5,034 nucleotides of DNA from Rhodospirillales bacterium (GTDB lineage Bacteria > Pseudomonadota > Alphaproteobacteria > Rhodospirillales > Defluviicoccaceae), in NCBI GenBank assembly GCA_030622775.1, contig JAUXFS010000196.1:1-5034 (forward strand), in the 5' to 3' direction. The notes beneath the pieces were generated by a model. It was not told where the DNA came from. It did no database searches and saw only the letters and a list, made by a program, of their open reading frames with translations. How positions within the stretch are numbered: the stretch's first letter is position 1; the number at the start of each line of letters is the position of its first letter. The position numbers and the translations under genes were made by a program. Of the stretch, positions 1 through 5,034 are shown one piece after another.

Positions 1-1615
1 GAGCGTGATCACCGTCACCGGCAGGGTGGTCCCCCGATCCGCGGACACCGTCAACCACGTCCTTCCGACCGGCGAAGTGGAGTTGGTCATCGAGGAGCTG
101 CACGTGGATTCGCCGGCCGACGTGTTGCCGTTGCAGGTGGCGGGAGAGCAGGAATACGGCGAGGATACGCGGCTGCGGTACCGTTTTCTCGATCTCCGGC
201 GCGACCGGATCCACGCAAACATCGTACTGCGTAGCGCGATCATCGCCTCGATCCGCCGGCGGATGACCGACGCCGGGTTCATGGAATTCCAGACCCCGAT
301 TCTGACCGCGAGTTCGCCGGAAGGCGCCCGCGACTACCTGGTGCCGAGCCGGTCGCACCCGGGGAAGTTCTACGCGCTGCCGCAGGCGCCCCAGCAGTTC
401 AAACAGTTGCTGATGGCCTCCGGGTTCGACAAATATTTTCAGATCGCGCCGTGCTTCCGCGACGAAGACGCCCGCGCCGACCGCTCGCCCGGCGAGTTCT
501 ATCAGCTCGATTTCGAGATGGCGTTCGCCACCCAGGACGACGTGTTCGCCGCGATCGAACCGGTGCTGCACAATGTGTTCGTCGAGTTCGGCGGGAACCG
601 CCAGGTAACCGGGATTCCGTTCCCGCGCATCCCCTATGACGAGAGCATGCTCAAGTACGGCTGCGACAAGCCGGACCTGCGCAACCCGATCGGGATGACC
701 GACGTCACCGAGGCGTTCCGCGGCGGCGGCTTCGGCCTGTTCGCCCGCAATATCGACAAGGGAGCCATCGTCCGCGCCATTCCCGCGCCGGGCGCCGCCG
801 GTCGGCCGCGCAGTTTCTTCGACAAGCTCAACGACTGGGCCCGTGGCGAGGGCGCCGGCGGTCTCGGCTATATCATCTTCGCCGACGGCGAGGCGAAAGG
901 CCCGATCGGCAAGAACCTGGAGCCGGAGCGGACGGCATCGATCCGCGAGGCGACCGGTGTCGGCGACGGCGACGCGGTGTTCTTCGTCTGCTTGAAGAAG
1001 AAAGAGGCCGAGAGATTTTCGGCGTCCGCCCGCGAGCGCATCTGCGACGAACTCGATCTCCGCGAAAAAGGGACCTTCCGCTTCCTCTGGGTGGTCGACT
1101 ATCCGGCCTACGAGATGGACGAGGACACCGGCCGCATCGAGTTCAGCCACAACCCGTTCTCGATGCCCCAGGGCGGGCTCGAGGCGCTGGAGACCATGGA
1201 CCCGCTGGAGATCAAGGCGTTCCAGTACGACATCGTCTGCAACGGCGTCGAGCTCTCCAGCGGCGCGATCCGCAACCACCGCCCCGACATCATGGTCAAG
1301 GCGTTCGCCATCGCCGGCTACAGCGAGGACGAGGTACGCCAGCGATTCGGCGGGCTGTTCCAAGCGTTCTCTTACGGCGCCCCGCCCCACGGCGGCTGCG
1401 CGCCCGGCATCGACCGCATCGTGATGATGCTCGCCGACGAGCCCAACATTCGCGAGGTCATCGCCTTCCCGATGAACCAGCAGGCCCAGGACCTGCTGAT
1501 GGGCGCCCCGGCCGAAGCCGAGCCGCAACGCCTCAAGGAACTCCACATCCGCCTCGACCTGCCGAAACCGAAAAAGATCGGGGTGGCGGGTAGCGGCGGC
1601 GGCGGCGGTTCGTAA
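1..1615 (+). CDS. aspS: Aspartyl-tRNA synthetase, 5'-truncated by the window edge
   Basis: Class II aminoacyl-tRNA synthetase that activates aspartate with ATP and charges tRNA-Asp in the cytosol. The frame is already open at base 2. The GTG at 5 is an internal Val codon, not a start: roughly the first 60-70 residues, most of the OB-fold anticodon-binding domain, lie upstream. Numbering from that GTG, visible landmarks are LRYRFLDLRR (57-66), the motif 1 region around PILTASSPEGARDY (98-111), QAPQQFKQ (127-134), motif 2 FRDEDARADR (151-160), the bacterial-type insertion (GAD) domain at about 230-360, and motif 3 with GIDR (468-471, Arg471 being the ATP-binding arginine). All class II signatures are present, so the enzyme looks functional. 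The SPGEFYQLDFEMAF stretch (161-174) suggests Alphaproteobacteria. Whether it is the discriminating or non-discriminating type cannot be told. The C-terminus carries an unusual Lys/Pro then Gly/Ser tail. The gene converges on the minus-strand unit, with its stop 28 bases from the next gene's stop. Confidence 0.96.
   Translation, partial: SVITVTGRVVPRSADTVNHVLPTGEVELVIEELHVDSPADVLPLQVAGEQEYGEDTRLRYRFLDLRRDRIHANIVLRSAIIASIRRRMTDAGFMEFQTPILTASSPEGARDYLVPSRSHPGKFYALPQAPQQFKQLLMASGFDKYFQIAPCFRDEDARADRSPGEFYQLDFEMAFATQDDVFAAIEPVLHNVFVEFGGNRQVTGIPFPRIPYDESMLKYGCDKPDLRNPIGMTDVTEAFRGGGFGLFARNIDKGAIVRAIPAPGAAGRPRSFFDKLNDWARGEGAGGLGYIIFADGEAKGPIGKNLEPERTASIREATGVGDGDAVFFVCLKKKEAERFSASARERICDELDLREKGTFRFLWVVDYPAYEMDEDTGRIEFSHNPFSMPQGGLEALETMDPLEIKAFQYDIVCNGVELSSGAIRNHRPDIMVKAFAIAGYSEDEVRQRFGGLFQAFSYGAPPHGGCAPGIDRIVMMLADEPNIREVIAFPMNQQAQDLLMGAPAEAEPQRLKELHIRLDLPKPKKIGVAGSGGGGGS
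1595..1606 (+). repeat. (GGC)4 trinucleotide run at the 3' end of aspS
   Basis: Four perfect GGC codons followed by GGT encode five glycines flanked by serines in the last residues of AspRS (GSGGGGGS). The run is in frame and ends just before the TAA at 1613-1615. Such runs can change length by slippage. A change of whole units would alter only a probably disordered tail. Confidence 0.7.
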
Positions 1616-1643
1616 CCAGCCGACGGTTGCACGGGTTCGACGA

Positions 1644-2840
1644 TTACAGCGAACACGTGGACTCCGGTTGATCGGCACCCAAAGTATCGAGATTGTTCTT
1701 TTCGTGCAGGAAGCCCTCGATCGGTGCGCGGGCAAGCACCGCATCATGGCTATGCAGGAGTACGGGTTGGCGAAGCTGGCGATCCCAGTGACGGAAGCCG
1801 CCAGGCGCCCCCTTGTAGGTGTCCAGGGTAAAATCCTTCGAAGACAAGTAAGCGCGGAGGTCCATGATCTCTGTCGACTTGGTGCGCGCAATCGCTTCAA
1901 CGATCGACTTCACCGCCGCCCAGGCGGCCCAGTCCTTTCCCTCCATGCGGCGCTTTGCGATCCGATCGAACCGCTGGTTCAATTGTGGGGCGCCGTATCT
2001 TTCCCATGTCCAGTGCCAGGCGCTGGCTCCGAGACCCGCGGTTCCGATCACCGGACGCGGGTGATAGCTCGCGTAGGGCACGTAGCGGTCCAACTCGCCA
2101 CTCGTGTCGACAACGAAGATCACGTCATAGTCCGCGGAGCCCGTAAGGATTGGGATGTTGGTCTGATCGCGCCGCCGCGGGTCGTTACTGACGACGAAAG
2201 GACGCACATCGGCAATCTCCAGCCGAAACTTCCGCGCGGAATTCCGAAAGGCCGCGCCGAGAACCTTGTCGCGGGAAGATTCGCCCTCCAGCATCAGTAC
2301 GTCGGTCCAGGTCTTCTTGAACAGATATTGTGCCAATCCGTCCATCAACATGGCGTGGCTGGGAATGGTGTGGAACAGGACCGGCGAACAGTCGGAACCG
2401 CGAAGCGTATCATCCGGGTGGCGAACGTTGAACAGAACGAGATCACTCCGGGCGAACGCCTTGGCTGTCGCCTTAACGTCTTCGAGGGGCAGGTCGAGAA
2501 TAAACACCCCTATCCCCCTCTGTTCAGAAATGCGGCTTAGGGCAGCAACCGGATCATCTTCGGTTGCCAGCGTGATTTCAACGAGTTCGAATTCGATGCC
2601 GAGGGAACGGCCGATCACGCGGCTTTCACGGACCGCAACCTTGGCGCCATCGATCGGCGGGTGCTGGTCGCGCAGCACCAGTCCGGTGTATCCGCGATGG
2701 CGATCGTAGAATGAATCGTCCGTGCGGCCGACATAGCCGAAAAGGAACGGCTCCTTGCCACGAGCCGCCGGCGCCGACACAAACTGGAATGCAAGCGCCG
2801 CAACCAGGGCGACGGCAACGACGGCAATCCTAGTGGTCAT
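1644..2840 (-). CDS. ABC-type periplasmic substrate-binding protein of the PQQ-dependent alcohol catabolism type
   Basis: Putative extracellular solute-binding protein (type I periplasmic-binding fold, the branched-chain amino acid receptor class) that would deliver a ligand to an ABC transporter. An N-terminal signal peptide is clear: a short basic n-region (TTR), a hydrophobic core to about residue 23, and probable cleavage near ARG|KE (about 28-30). The mature start FLFGYVGRTDDSFYDRHRGY and the downstream NVRHPDDTLR (about 139-148) resemble the family I remember as associated with PQQ-dependent degradation of alcohols such as 2-phenylethanol (TIGR03863-like); this is recall, not a search. 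The ligand is unknown. I prefer the ATG at 2840 (398 aa); a TTG one codon upstream (2843) is also possible. There is no strong Shine-Dalgarno sequence. The start lies inside the 3' end of the propeller gene (11-base overlap), so translation is probably coupled. No transporter ATPase or permease gene follows; the next gene is convergent aspS. Confidence 0.87.
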   Translation of the reverse strand: MTTRIAVVAVALVAALAFQFVSAPAARGKEPFLFGYVGRTDDSFYDRHRGYTGLVLRDQHPPIDGAKVAVRESRVIGRSLGIEFELVEITLATEDDPVAALSRISEQRGIGVFILDLPLEDVKATAKAFARSDLVLFNVRHPDDTLRGSDCSPVLFHTIPSHAMLMDGLAQYLFKKTWTDVLMLEGESSRDKVLGAAFRNSARKFRLEIADVRPFVVSNDPRRRDQTNIPILTGSADYDVIFVVDTSGELDRYVPYASYHPRPVIGTAGLGASAWHWTWERYGAPQLNQRFDRIAKRRMEGKDWAAWAAVKSIVEAIARTKSTEIMDLRAYLSSKDFTLDTYKGAPGGFRHWDRQLRQPVLLHSHDAVLARAPIEGFLHEKNNLDTLGADQPESTCSL

Positions 2841-3864
2841 CAATCAGGATTCCGTAGGGGACACGGCCGACGGGAATCGAGATGAGGACGCGGAGGCTTG
2901 TCGTGTCGATAATAGAGAGGTCGTCGGACAGACCATTGGCCACATAGAGCTTGCTCTCGTCATGGGTGAGCGCCAATCCCCACGGGCGCTTGCCGACAAG
3001 AACGTAGTCGATGACCTTCCGCGCCTCGACCTCGACGACGGCGACGTGATTGGCGCGGCCGAGCGCCACATAGGCGCGTGTGCCGTCCTTGGTGATCAGC
3101 ACGTCGACCGGCGTCACCTGCTCTTTGCGAAAGCCCGTGGGCAAAAAGCTGATGTCGCCGACAATCTCCAGCGTCCCGGTGTCGATGATATTGACCATCC
3201 CGGCCAACTCCGCCGTAACCCAGAGTTCCTTCTCGTCCGGCGTCAATGCAAAGCGCCGCGGCCGCGTGTCGACGAGTATATCCTTGATGACTTCCTGAGC
3301 CTCCACATCGATAACGTGAACCATGTTGGCGGCTTCGGAGGCGACGAAGACCCTCTTTCCGTCGGAGGTCACCTGAACGCCCTCCGGCTCCTCGCCGGTT
3401 TCGAATTCTGCCACGAACTCGCCGCTCTCGACGTCAAACACCGTGGCCGTCGCGTCTTCCTCGTTGGAGATATAAAGATGGCGGCCGTTAGGATGCAGGT
3501 CGAAGGTTTCCGGCTCCTCGACGCCGCGAATGCGCTGTTGCAGCTCTTGGGTGGCCACGTCATAGACGGCGATCACGGAATCGTCGGCGCACCCGACATA
3601 GAACTGGCCCCGATCCTCGCTGAAATGCATGCCGCGGGGCCGTGCGCAGGTCTCGAATGATTTGATTACCTTATCGTTCCGATCCAGCACCGTGATCGTG
3701 CTGCTCTTTTCGTTGGCAACGAAGATCAGTCCCGTACCTTTGGCCTGAGCCGCGTCCACGACAAAGCAGAGCGCGACCGCCAGCAAGACGAAGCTTCCGC
3801 AGGACCTCATGGCGGGTCTTGGTAGACCGGTAGTCGGTCGATGATTTCCTTTGCGTCCAACCAT
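2830..3864 (-). CDS. Periplasmic seven-blade YVTN beta-propeller protein, PQQ-catabolism associated
   Basis: A 344-aa exported beta-propeller. After a long basic n-region, a hydrophobic core (about 24-37) ends in the cleavage site AQA|KG (after residue 41). Seven repeats are visible from their strand motifs: IFVANE (47), FYVGCA (88), LYISNE (130), VFVASE (172), LWVTAE (214), AYVALG (264) and LYVANG (306). They are about 42 residues apart, except for an extra 8 residues between blades 5 and 6 (around LPTGFRKEQV). Seven repeats and this neighbourhood fit the YVTN-type family that accompanies PQQ-dependent alcohol catabolism (TIGR03866-like, from memory). The molecular function is unknown; a binding or scaffold role in the periplasm is inference. 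I chose the ATG at 3864 because it has a good ribosome binding site. The ATG at 3810 would leave a more compact signal peptide but has no such site. The gene lies 14 bases after the small upstream ORF and overlaps the binding-protein gene by 11 bases, so the three probably form one operon. Confidence 0.9.
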   Translation of the reverse strand: MVGRKGNHRPTTGLPRPAMRSCGSFVLLAVALCFVVDAAQAKGTGLIFVANEKSSTITVLDRNDKVIKSFETCARPRGMHFSEDRGQFYVGCADDSVIAVYDVATQELQQRIRGVEEPETFDLHPNGRHLYISNEEDATATVFDVESGEFVAEFETGEEPEGVQVTSDGKRVFVASEAANMVHVIDVEAQEVIKDILVDTRPRRFALTPDEKELWVTAELAGMVNIIDTGTLEIVGDISFLPTGFRKEQVTPVDVLITKDGTRAYVALGRANHVAVVEVEARKVIDYVLVGKRPWGLALTHDESKLYVANGLSDDLSIIDTTSLRVLISIPVGRVPYGILIDDH

Positions 3865-3873
3865 CGTGCGAAT

Positions 3874-3879
3874 CTCCCC
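3874..3879 (-). promoter_or_regulatory. Ribosome binding site of the propeller gene
   Basis: On the minus strand, GGGGAG lies 9 bases before the ATG at 3864. Its first G is the last base of the TAG stop codon of the preceding small ORF. This site decides the start in favour of 3864 over 3810, and the overlap with the stop suggests translational coupling. Confidence 0.65.
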
Positions 3880-4004
3880 TAGGCCGACATTCTGCGGCTC
3901 ATCATTCCCTTCTTCGGATCGTACCCGACAACAGCCATCAAGAGAAACAACACAAACGTTCCGACACCGATGGCGATGGCCTCGATGTTAGACTCGAAAT
4001 ACAA
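3879..4004 (-). CDS. Putative 41-aa single-span membrane protein
   Basis: I do not recognise this protein. The best reading starts at the TTG at 4004, preceded by CAGG at a workable distance, and gives 41 residues. It has a short acidic N-terminus (E4, E8), one hydrophobic segment (about I7-V26) and a basic C-terminal tail with KK and RR pairs. By the positive-inside rule the tail would be cytoplasmic and the N-terminus periplasmic. A GTG at 4076 in the same frame would give 65 residues, but it lacks a ribosome binding site and adds an Arg-rich, unlikely stretch. Support comes from the well-formed membrane segment, the 14-base spacing to the propeller gene, and the overlap of its stop codon with that gene's ribosome binding site. 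Against it are the small size, the non-ATG start and no known homologue. It could be a small accessory subunit of the PQQ-associated system, which is inference only. Confidence 0.42.
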   Translation of the reverse strand: MYFESNIEAIAIGVGTFVLFLLMAVVGYDPKKGMMSRRMSA

Positions 4005-4096
4005 TGTGAACCTGATACTTTCTGCAGCAAGAGTGAACCGGTCCTGTCTGCGAACTCTCGCCCCATCACGATACACTGTTGGCGCTCGCAGAAACG

Positions 4097-4123
4097 GAAT
4101 CCCGATTGGGCGAGTTAGGATTC
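4097..4123. repeat. Inverted repeat GAATCC-N15-GGATTC
   Basis: Two perfect 6-base half-sites (4097-4102 and 4118-4123) with 21 bases from centre to centre, about two helical turns. This would suit a dimeric regulator acting on the divergent genes. A 6-base match in 330 bases can also arise by chance. Confidence 0.22.
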
Positions 4124-4200
4124 ACCTATCGTCGCTGAGCCGAAGCCAGAGTGGGCGTTGGGCCATTGCCGCCCATGCCATTGGCGATGGATTGATGCCC

Positions 4201-4230
4201 TTGCAATTGAGTATAACTCGTAGCTACAAT
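4201..4230 (+). promoter_or_regulatory. Candidate sigma70-type promoter of the dehydrogenase gene
   Basis: TTGCAA (4201-4206, 4 of 6 against TTGACA) and TACAAT (4225-4230, 5 of 6 against TATAAT) are separated by 18 bases. Transcription would begin near 4237 and leave a leader of about 95 bases before the ATG at 4333. The local A/T richness stands out from the GC-rich surroundings. An 8-base palindrome GTAGCTAC (4220-4227) overlaps the -10 element and could be an operator. Confidence 0.42.
4220..4227. repeat. Perfect palindrome GTAGCTAC overlapping the -10 element
   Basis: An 8-base self-complementary site covering the first bases of the TACAAT element. The neighbouring CAATTG (4204-4209) and GAGT-ATA-ACTC (4209-4219) are also symmetrical. 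Together they make a symmetric cluster across the promoter spacer. Confidence 0.3.
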
Positions 4231-4321
4231 CCTCCGCTGTGATCAGGAGAACTTGGCCAGTCGGCCCAATAACCAATTTTCTAATGTTCAATGGCGGATC
4301 GAAAAGATCGTCGCCACAAAG

Positions 4322-4326
4322 GGAGG
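4322..4326 (+). promoter_or_regulatory. Strong ribosome binding site of the dehydrogenase gene
   Basis: GGAGG, within GGGAGG, lies 6 bases before the ATG at 4333. It is the best Shine-Dalgarno match in the window and fixes the start of the dehydrogenase reading frame. Confidence 0.85.
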
Positions 4327-4332
4327 AAATCC

Positions 4333-5034
4333 ATGGAGCTTTGGTCACGTATTGCCAGTTCCGCCGGCGTTGCAGTCGGCGGAACGCTGTTGATCCTCGC
4401 ATCTTCGATTGCGCAAGCCCAGGAGACGGAGACGACCACCGTCTACGGAGACCTGTCGGTCGTTACGCAGGACATGCTGAACCGCGCCGCGGGTGACGGT
4501 AACAACTTCCTCCACGCCAACGGAAACTACGATCAGACGCGCTATTATCCGTCGCGGCAGATCAACGCCTCCAACGTCCAAAAACTGCGGCCCGCCTGGA
4601 TCTTCCAAACCGAGGTCGTCGAGTCGATGGAGACGGCGCCGATCGTGGTCAACGGCACCATGTTCGTGACGACGGCCTTCAATCACGCCTACGCGTTGGA
4701 TGCACGCACCGGCCAGCAAATCTGGCACTACAAGCACAACATGGGGCCGATCACCACCTACTGCTGCGGTCCCAACAATCGGGGCGTCGCCATCTATCGC
4801 GACATGGTCTACATGGGCACGCTTGACGCCAAGCTCGTCGCGCTCGACGCCAAGACCTTCAAGCTCCAAACCAACTACCGCAGTACCCCCGAAATTCTCG
4901 ATGTCGCCAACGAGGTCATTGCCGGCAATCCCGACCAGTTCCAAAAGGAGTTAGAAGCGGTGCGCGAAAACGGAGCCATGCCTCACCTCGTCAAGGTGCG
5001 CGACGGCTCCGTTCAGGCCCGCTACGTCATCGAA
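4333..5034 (+). CDS. PQQ-dependent alcohol dehydrogenase N-terminal part, joined in frame to a helicase-like sequence; 3' end beyond the window
   Basis: A 234-codon open frame with no stop before the window edge. Residues 1-29 are a signal peptide, cleaved near AQA|QE. Residues 30-175 are the first part of a methanol/ethanol-family quinoprotein dehydrogenase, a periplasmic enzyme that oxidises alcohols with PQQ and passes electrons to cytochrome c. Visible are YYPSRQINASNV (71-82), a tryptophan-docking motif (AxDxxTGxxxW, 121-131), the vicinal disulfide Cys144-Cys145 in TTYCCGPNNRG that packs on PQQ, and the start of a second docking motif (ALDAKT, 170-175). There the similarity stops: Gly and Trp expected at 176 and 180 are Phe and Thr, and the rest looks like a UvrD-type helicase. 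A complete dehydrogenase of this family has about 570-600 residues, so only about a quarter is present. The metal-ligand and catalytic Asp residues are absent, so calcium versus lanthanide use cannot be judged. As written, the product would not be a working dehydrogenase. Confidence 0.85.
   Translation, partial: MELWSRIASSAGVAVGGTLLILASSIAQAQETETTTVYGDLSVVTQDMLNRAAGDGNNFLHANGNYDQTRYYPSRQINASNVQKLRPAWIFQTEVVESMETAPIVVNGTMFVTTAFNHAYALDARTGQQIWHYKHNMGPITTYCCGPNNRGVAIYRDMVYMGTLDAKLVALDAKTFKLQTNYRSTPEILDVANEVIAGNPDQFQKELEAVRENGAMPHLVKVRDGSVQARYVIE
4858..5034 (+). other. UvrD/PcrA/Rep-like helicase fragment, motif IV region
   Basis: Residues 176-234 of the open frame read as the region around motif IV of superfamily 1A DNA helicases, which unwind DNA using ATP in the cytosol. 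The signature LQTNYRSTPEIL (178-189) matches the L-x-x-NYRS-x-x-I-L core, whose Arg (183 here) contacts the ATP gamma-phosphate in PcrA. It is followed by ANEVI, a QFQKEL stretch and a QARYVIE segment, in the order seen in these helicases (for example NYRS, then K-L, then EA-FV in UvrD). Walker A and motifs Ia-III, which should precede it, are absent because dehydrogenase sequence takes their place; motifs V-VI would lie beyond the window. GC content of bases 4861-5034, counted by hand, is about 58%, not visibly different from its surroundings. The family call is from motif recognition only. Confidence 0.78.

Larger units (their letters stand above)
4005..4332. other. Divergent intergenic region, about 330 bases
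   Basis: This lies between the minus-strand unit and the plus-strand dehydrogenase and must hold the start signals for both. I see one good plus-strand sigma70-type promoter (described separately), several short palindromes, and a bulged hairpin in the presumed leader (TTGGCC at 4253-4258 against GGCCCAA at 4263-4269). For the minus strand I see only a possible -10 element (TATACT, complement of 4210-4215) without a matching -35. No convincing gene, tRNA or known riboswitch is visible. Open frames here on either strand lack ribosome binding sites and recognisable protein character. Confidence 0.6.

Noticed and set aside
1635..1654. GTTCG/CGAAC inverted repeat as a bidirectional terminator
   Set aside because: The stem is only five base pairs with a 10-base loop and no adjacent T-run on either strand.
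1668..2540. A long 290-codon plus-strand open frame opposite the binding-protein gene
   Set aside because: It is antisense to a gene with a signal peptide and recognisable family character. Its product has no recognisable domain, and it has no good ribosome binding site. Long antisense frames are common in GC-rich DNA.
2755..3660. A 301-codon plus-strand open frame opposite the propeller gene
   Set aside because: It mirrors the repeated YVTN blades on the other strand. Its Asp/His/Arg-rich product is typical of an antisense shadow.
3808..3864. ATG at 3810 as the start of the propeller gene
   Set aside because: It would give a neater signal peptide, but there is no Shine-Dalgarno sequence in front of it, whereas the ATG at 3864 has GGGGAG at 9 bases. 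It remains a minor alternative.
4181..4205. Possible sigma54 promoter using TTGCA at 4201
   Set aside because: The only nearby upstream GG (4189-4190) leaves 12 bases before the GC instead of the required 10.
3970..4402. Short open frames on both strands in the divergent region (plus 3970-4242 and 4239-4496, minus 4115-4402)
   Set aside because: They overlap the better-supported small membrane ORF or the dehydrogenase start, and they lack ribosome binding sites and protein-like composition.
4345..4944. A 199-codon minus-strand open frame opposite the dehydrogenase
   Set aside because: It is antisense to the recognisable dehydrogenase and crosses the helicase junction, so it cannot be a single real gene from one ancestor. 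It has no ribosome binding site or domain.
4333..5034. A genuine bifunctional dehydrogenase-helicase enzyme
   Set aside because: Neither half holds a complete fold or active site, the two would work in different compartments, and the join breaks a conserved docking motif.
1..5034. CRISPR arrays, insertion sequences, tRNA or rRNA genes
   Set aside because: I saw no spaced direct repeats, no transposase-like frames with terminal repeats and no cloverleaf or rRNA-like sequence.

Overview
This GC-rich window looks like a fragment of an alphaproteobacterial chromosome, or a metagenomic contig, from an organism that oxidises alcohols with PQQ enzymes. The lineage call rests on the aspartyl-tRNA synthetase, whose SPGEFYQLDFEMAF stretch after motif 2 resembles alphaproteobacterial AspRS as I remember it. 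No database search was possible.

Layout: (1) 1-1615, plus strand: most of aspS, cut at its 5' end by the window edge. (2) 1616-1643: a 28-base convergent gap with no credible terminator. (3) 1644-4004, minus strand: a tightly packed three-gene unit, read from right to left. It holds a putative 41-aa single-span membrane protein (3879-4004), a seven-blade YVTN beta-propeller protein with a signal peptide (2830-3864), and a periplasmic ABC-type substrate-binding protein (1644-2840). The last two resemble the families that accompany PQQ-dependent alcohol catabolism. The ABC ATPase and permease that normally go with them are not in the window. (4) 4005-4332: a divergent intergenic region with a plausible sigma70-type promoter for the plus strand and several short palindromes. 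(5) 4333-5034, plus strand: an open frame with a strong ribosome binding site. It starts as a secreted PQQ-dependent alcohol (methanol/ethanol-family) dehydrogenase with the vicinal Cys-Cys pair.

The most striking point is in region 5. At about 4858 the dehydrogenase stops in the middle of a tryptophan-docking motif. The same reading frame continues as an unrelated sequence that looks like motif IV of a UvrD/PcrA/Rep superfamily 1 helicase, and it runs off the end of the window. Neither half can be a complete enzyme. An assembly chimera or a recombination or deletion junction is more likely than a working fusion.

Inferred biology: the dehydrogenase would oxidise an alcohol in the periplasm, while the propeller and binding protein, transcribed divergently, would act in the same compartment in transport or sensing linked to that pathway. 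aspS is an unrelated housekeeping neighbour.
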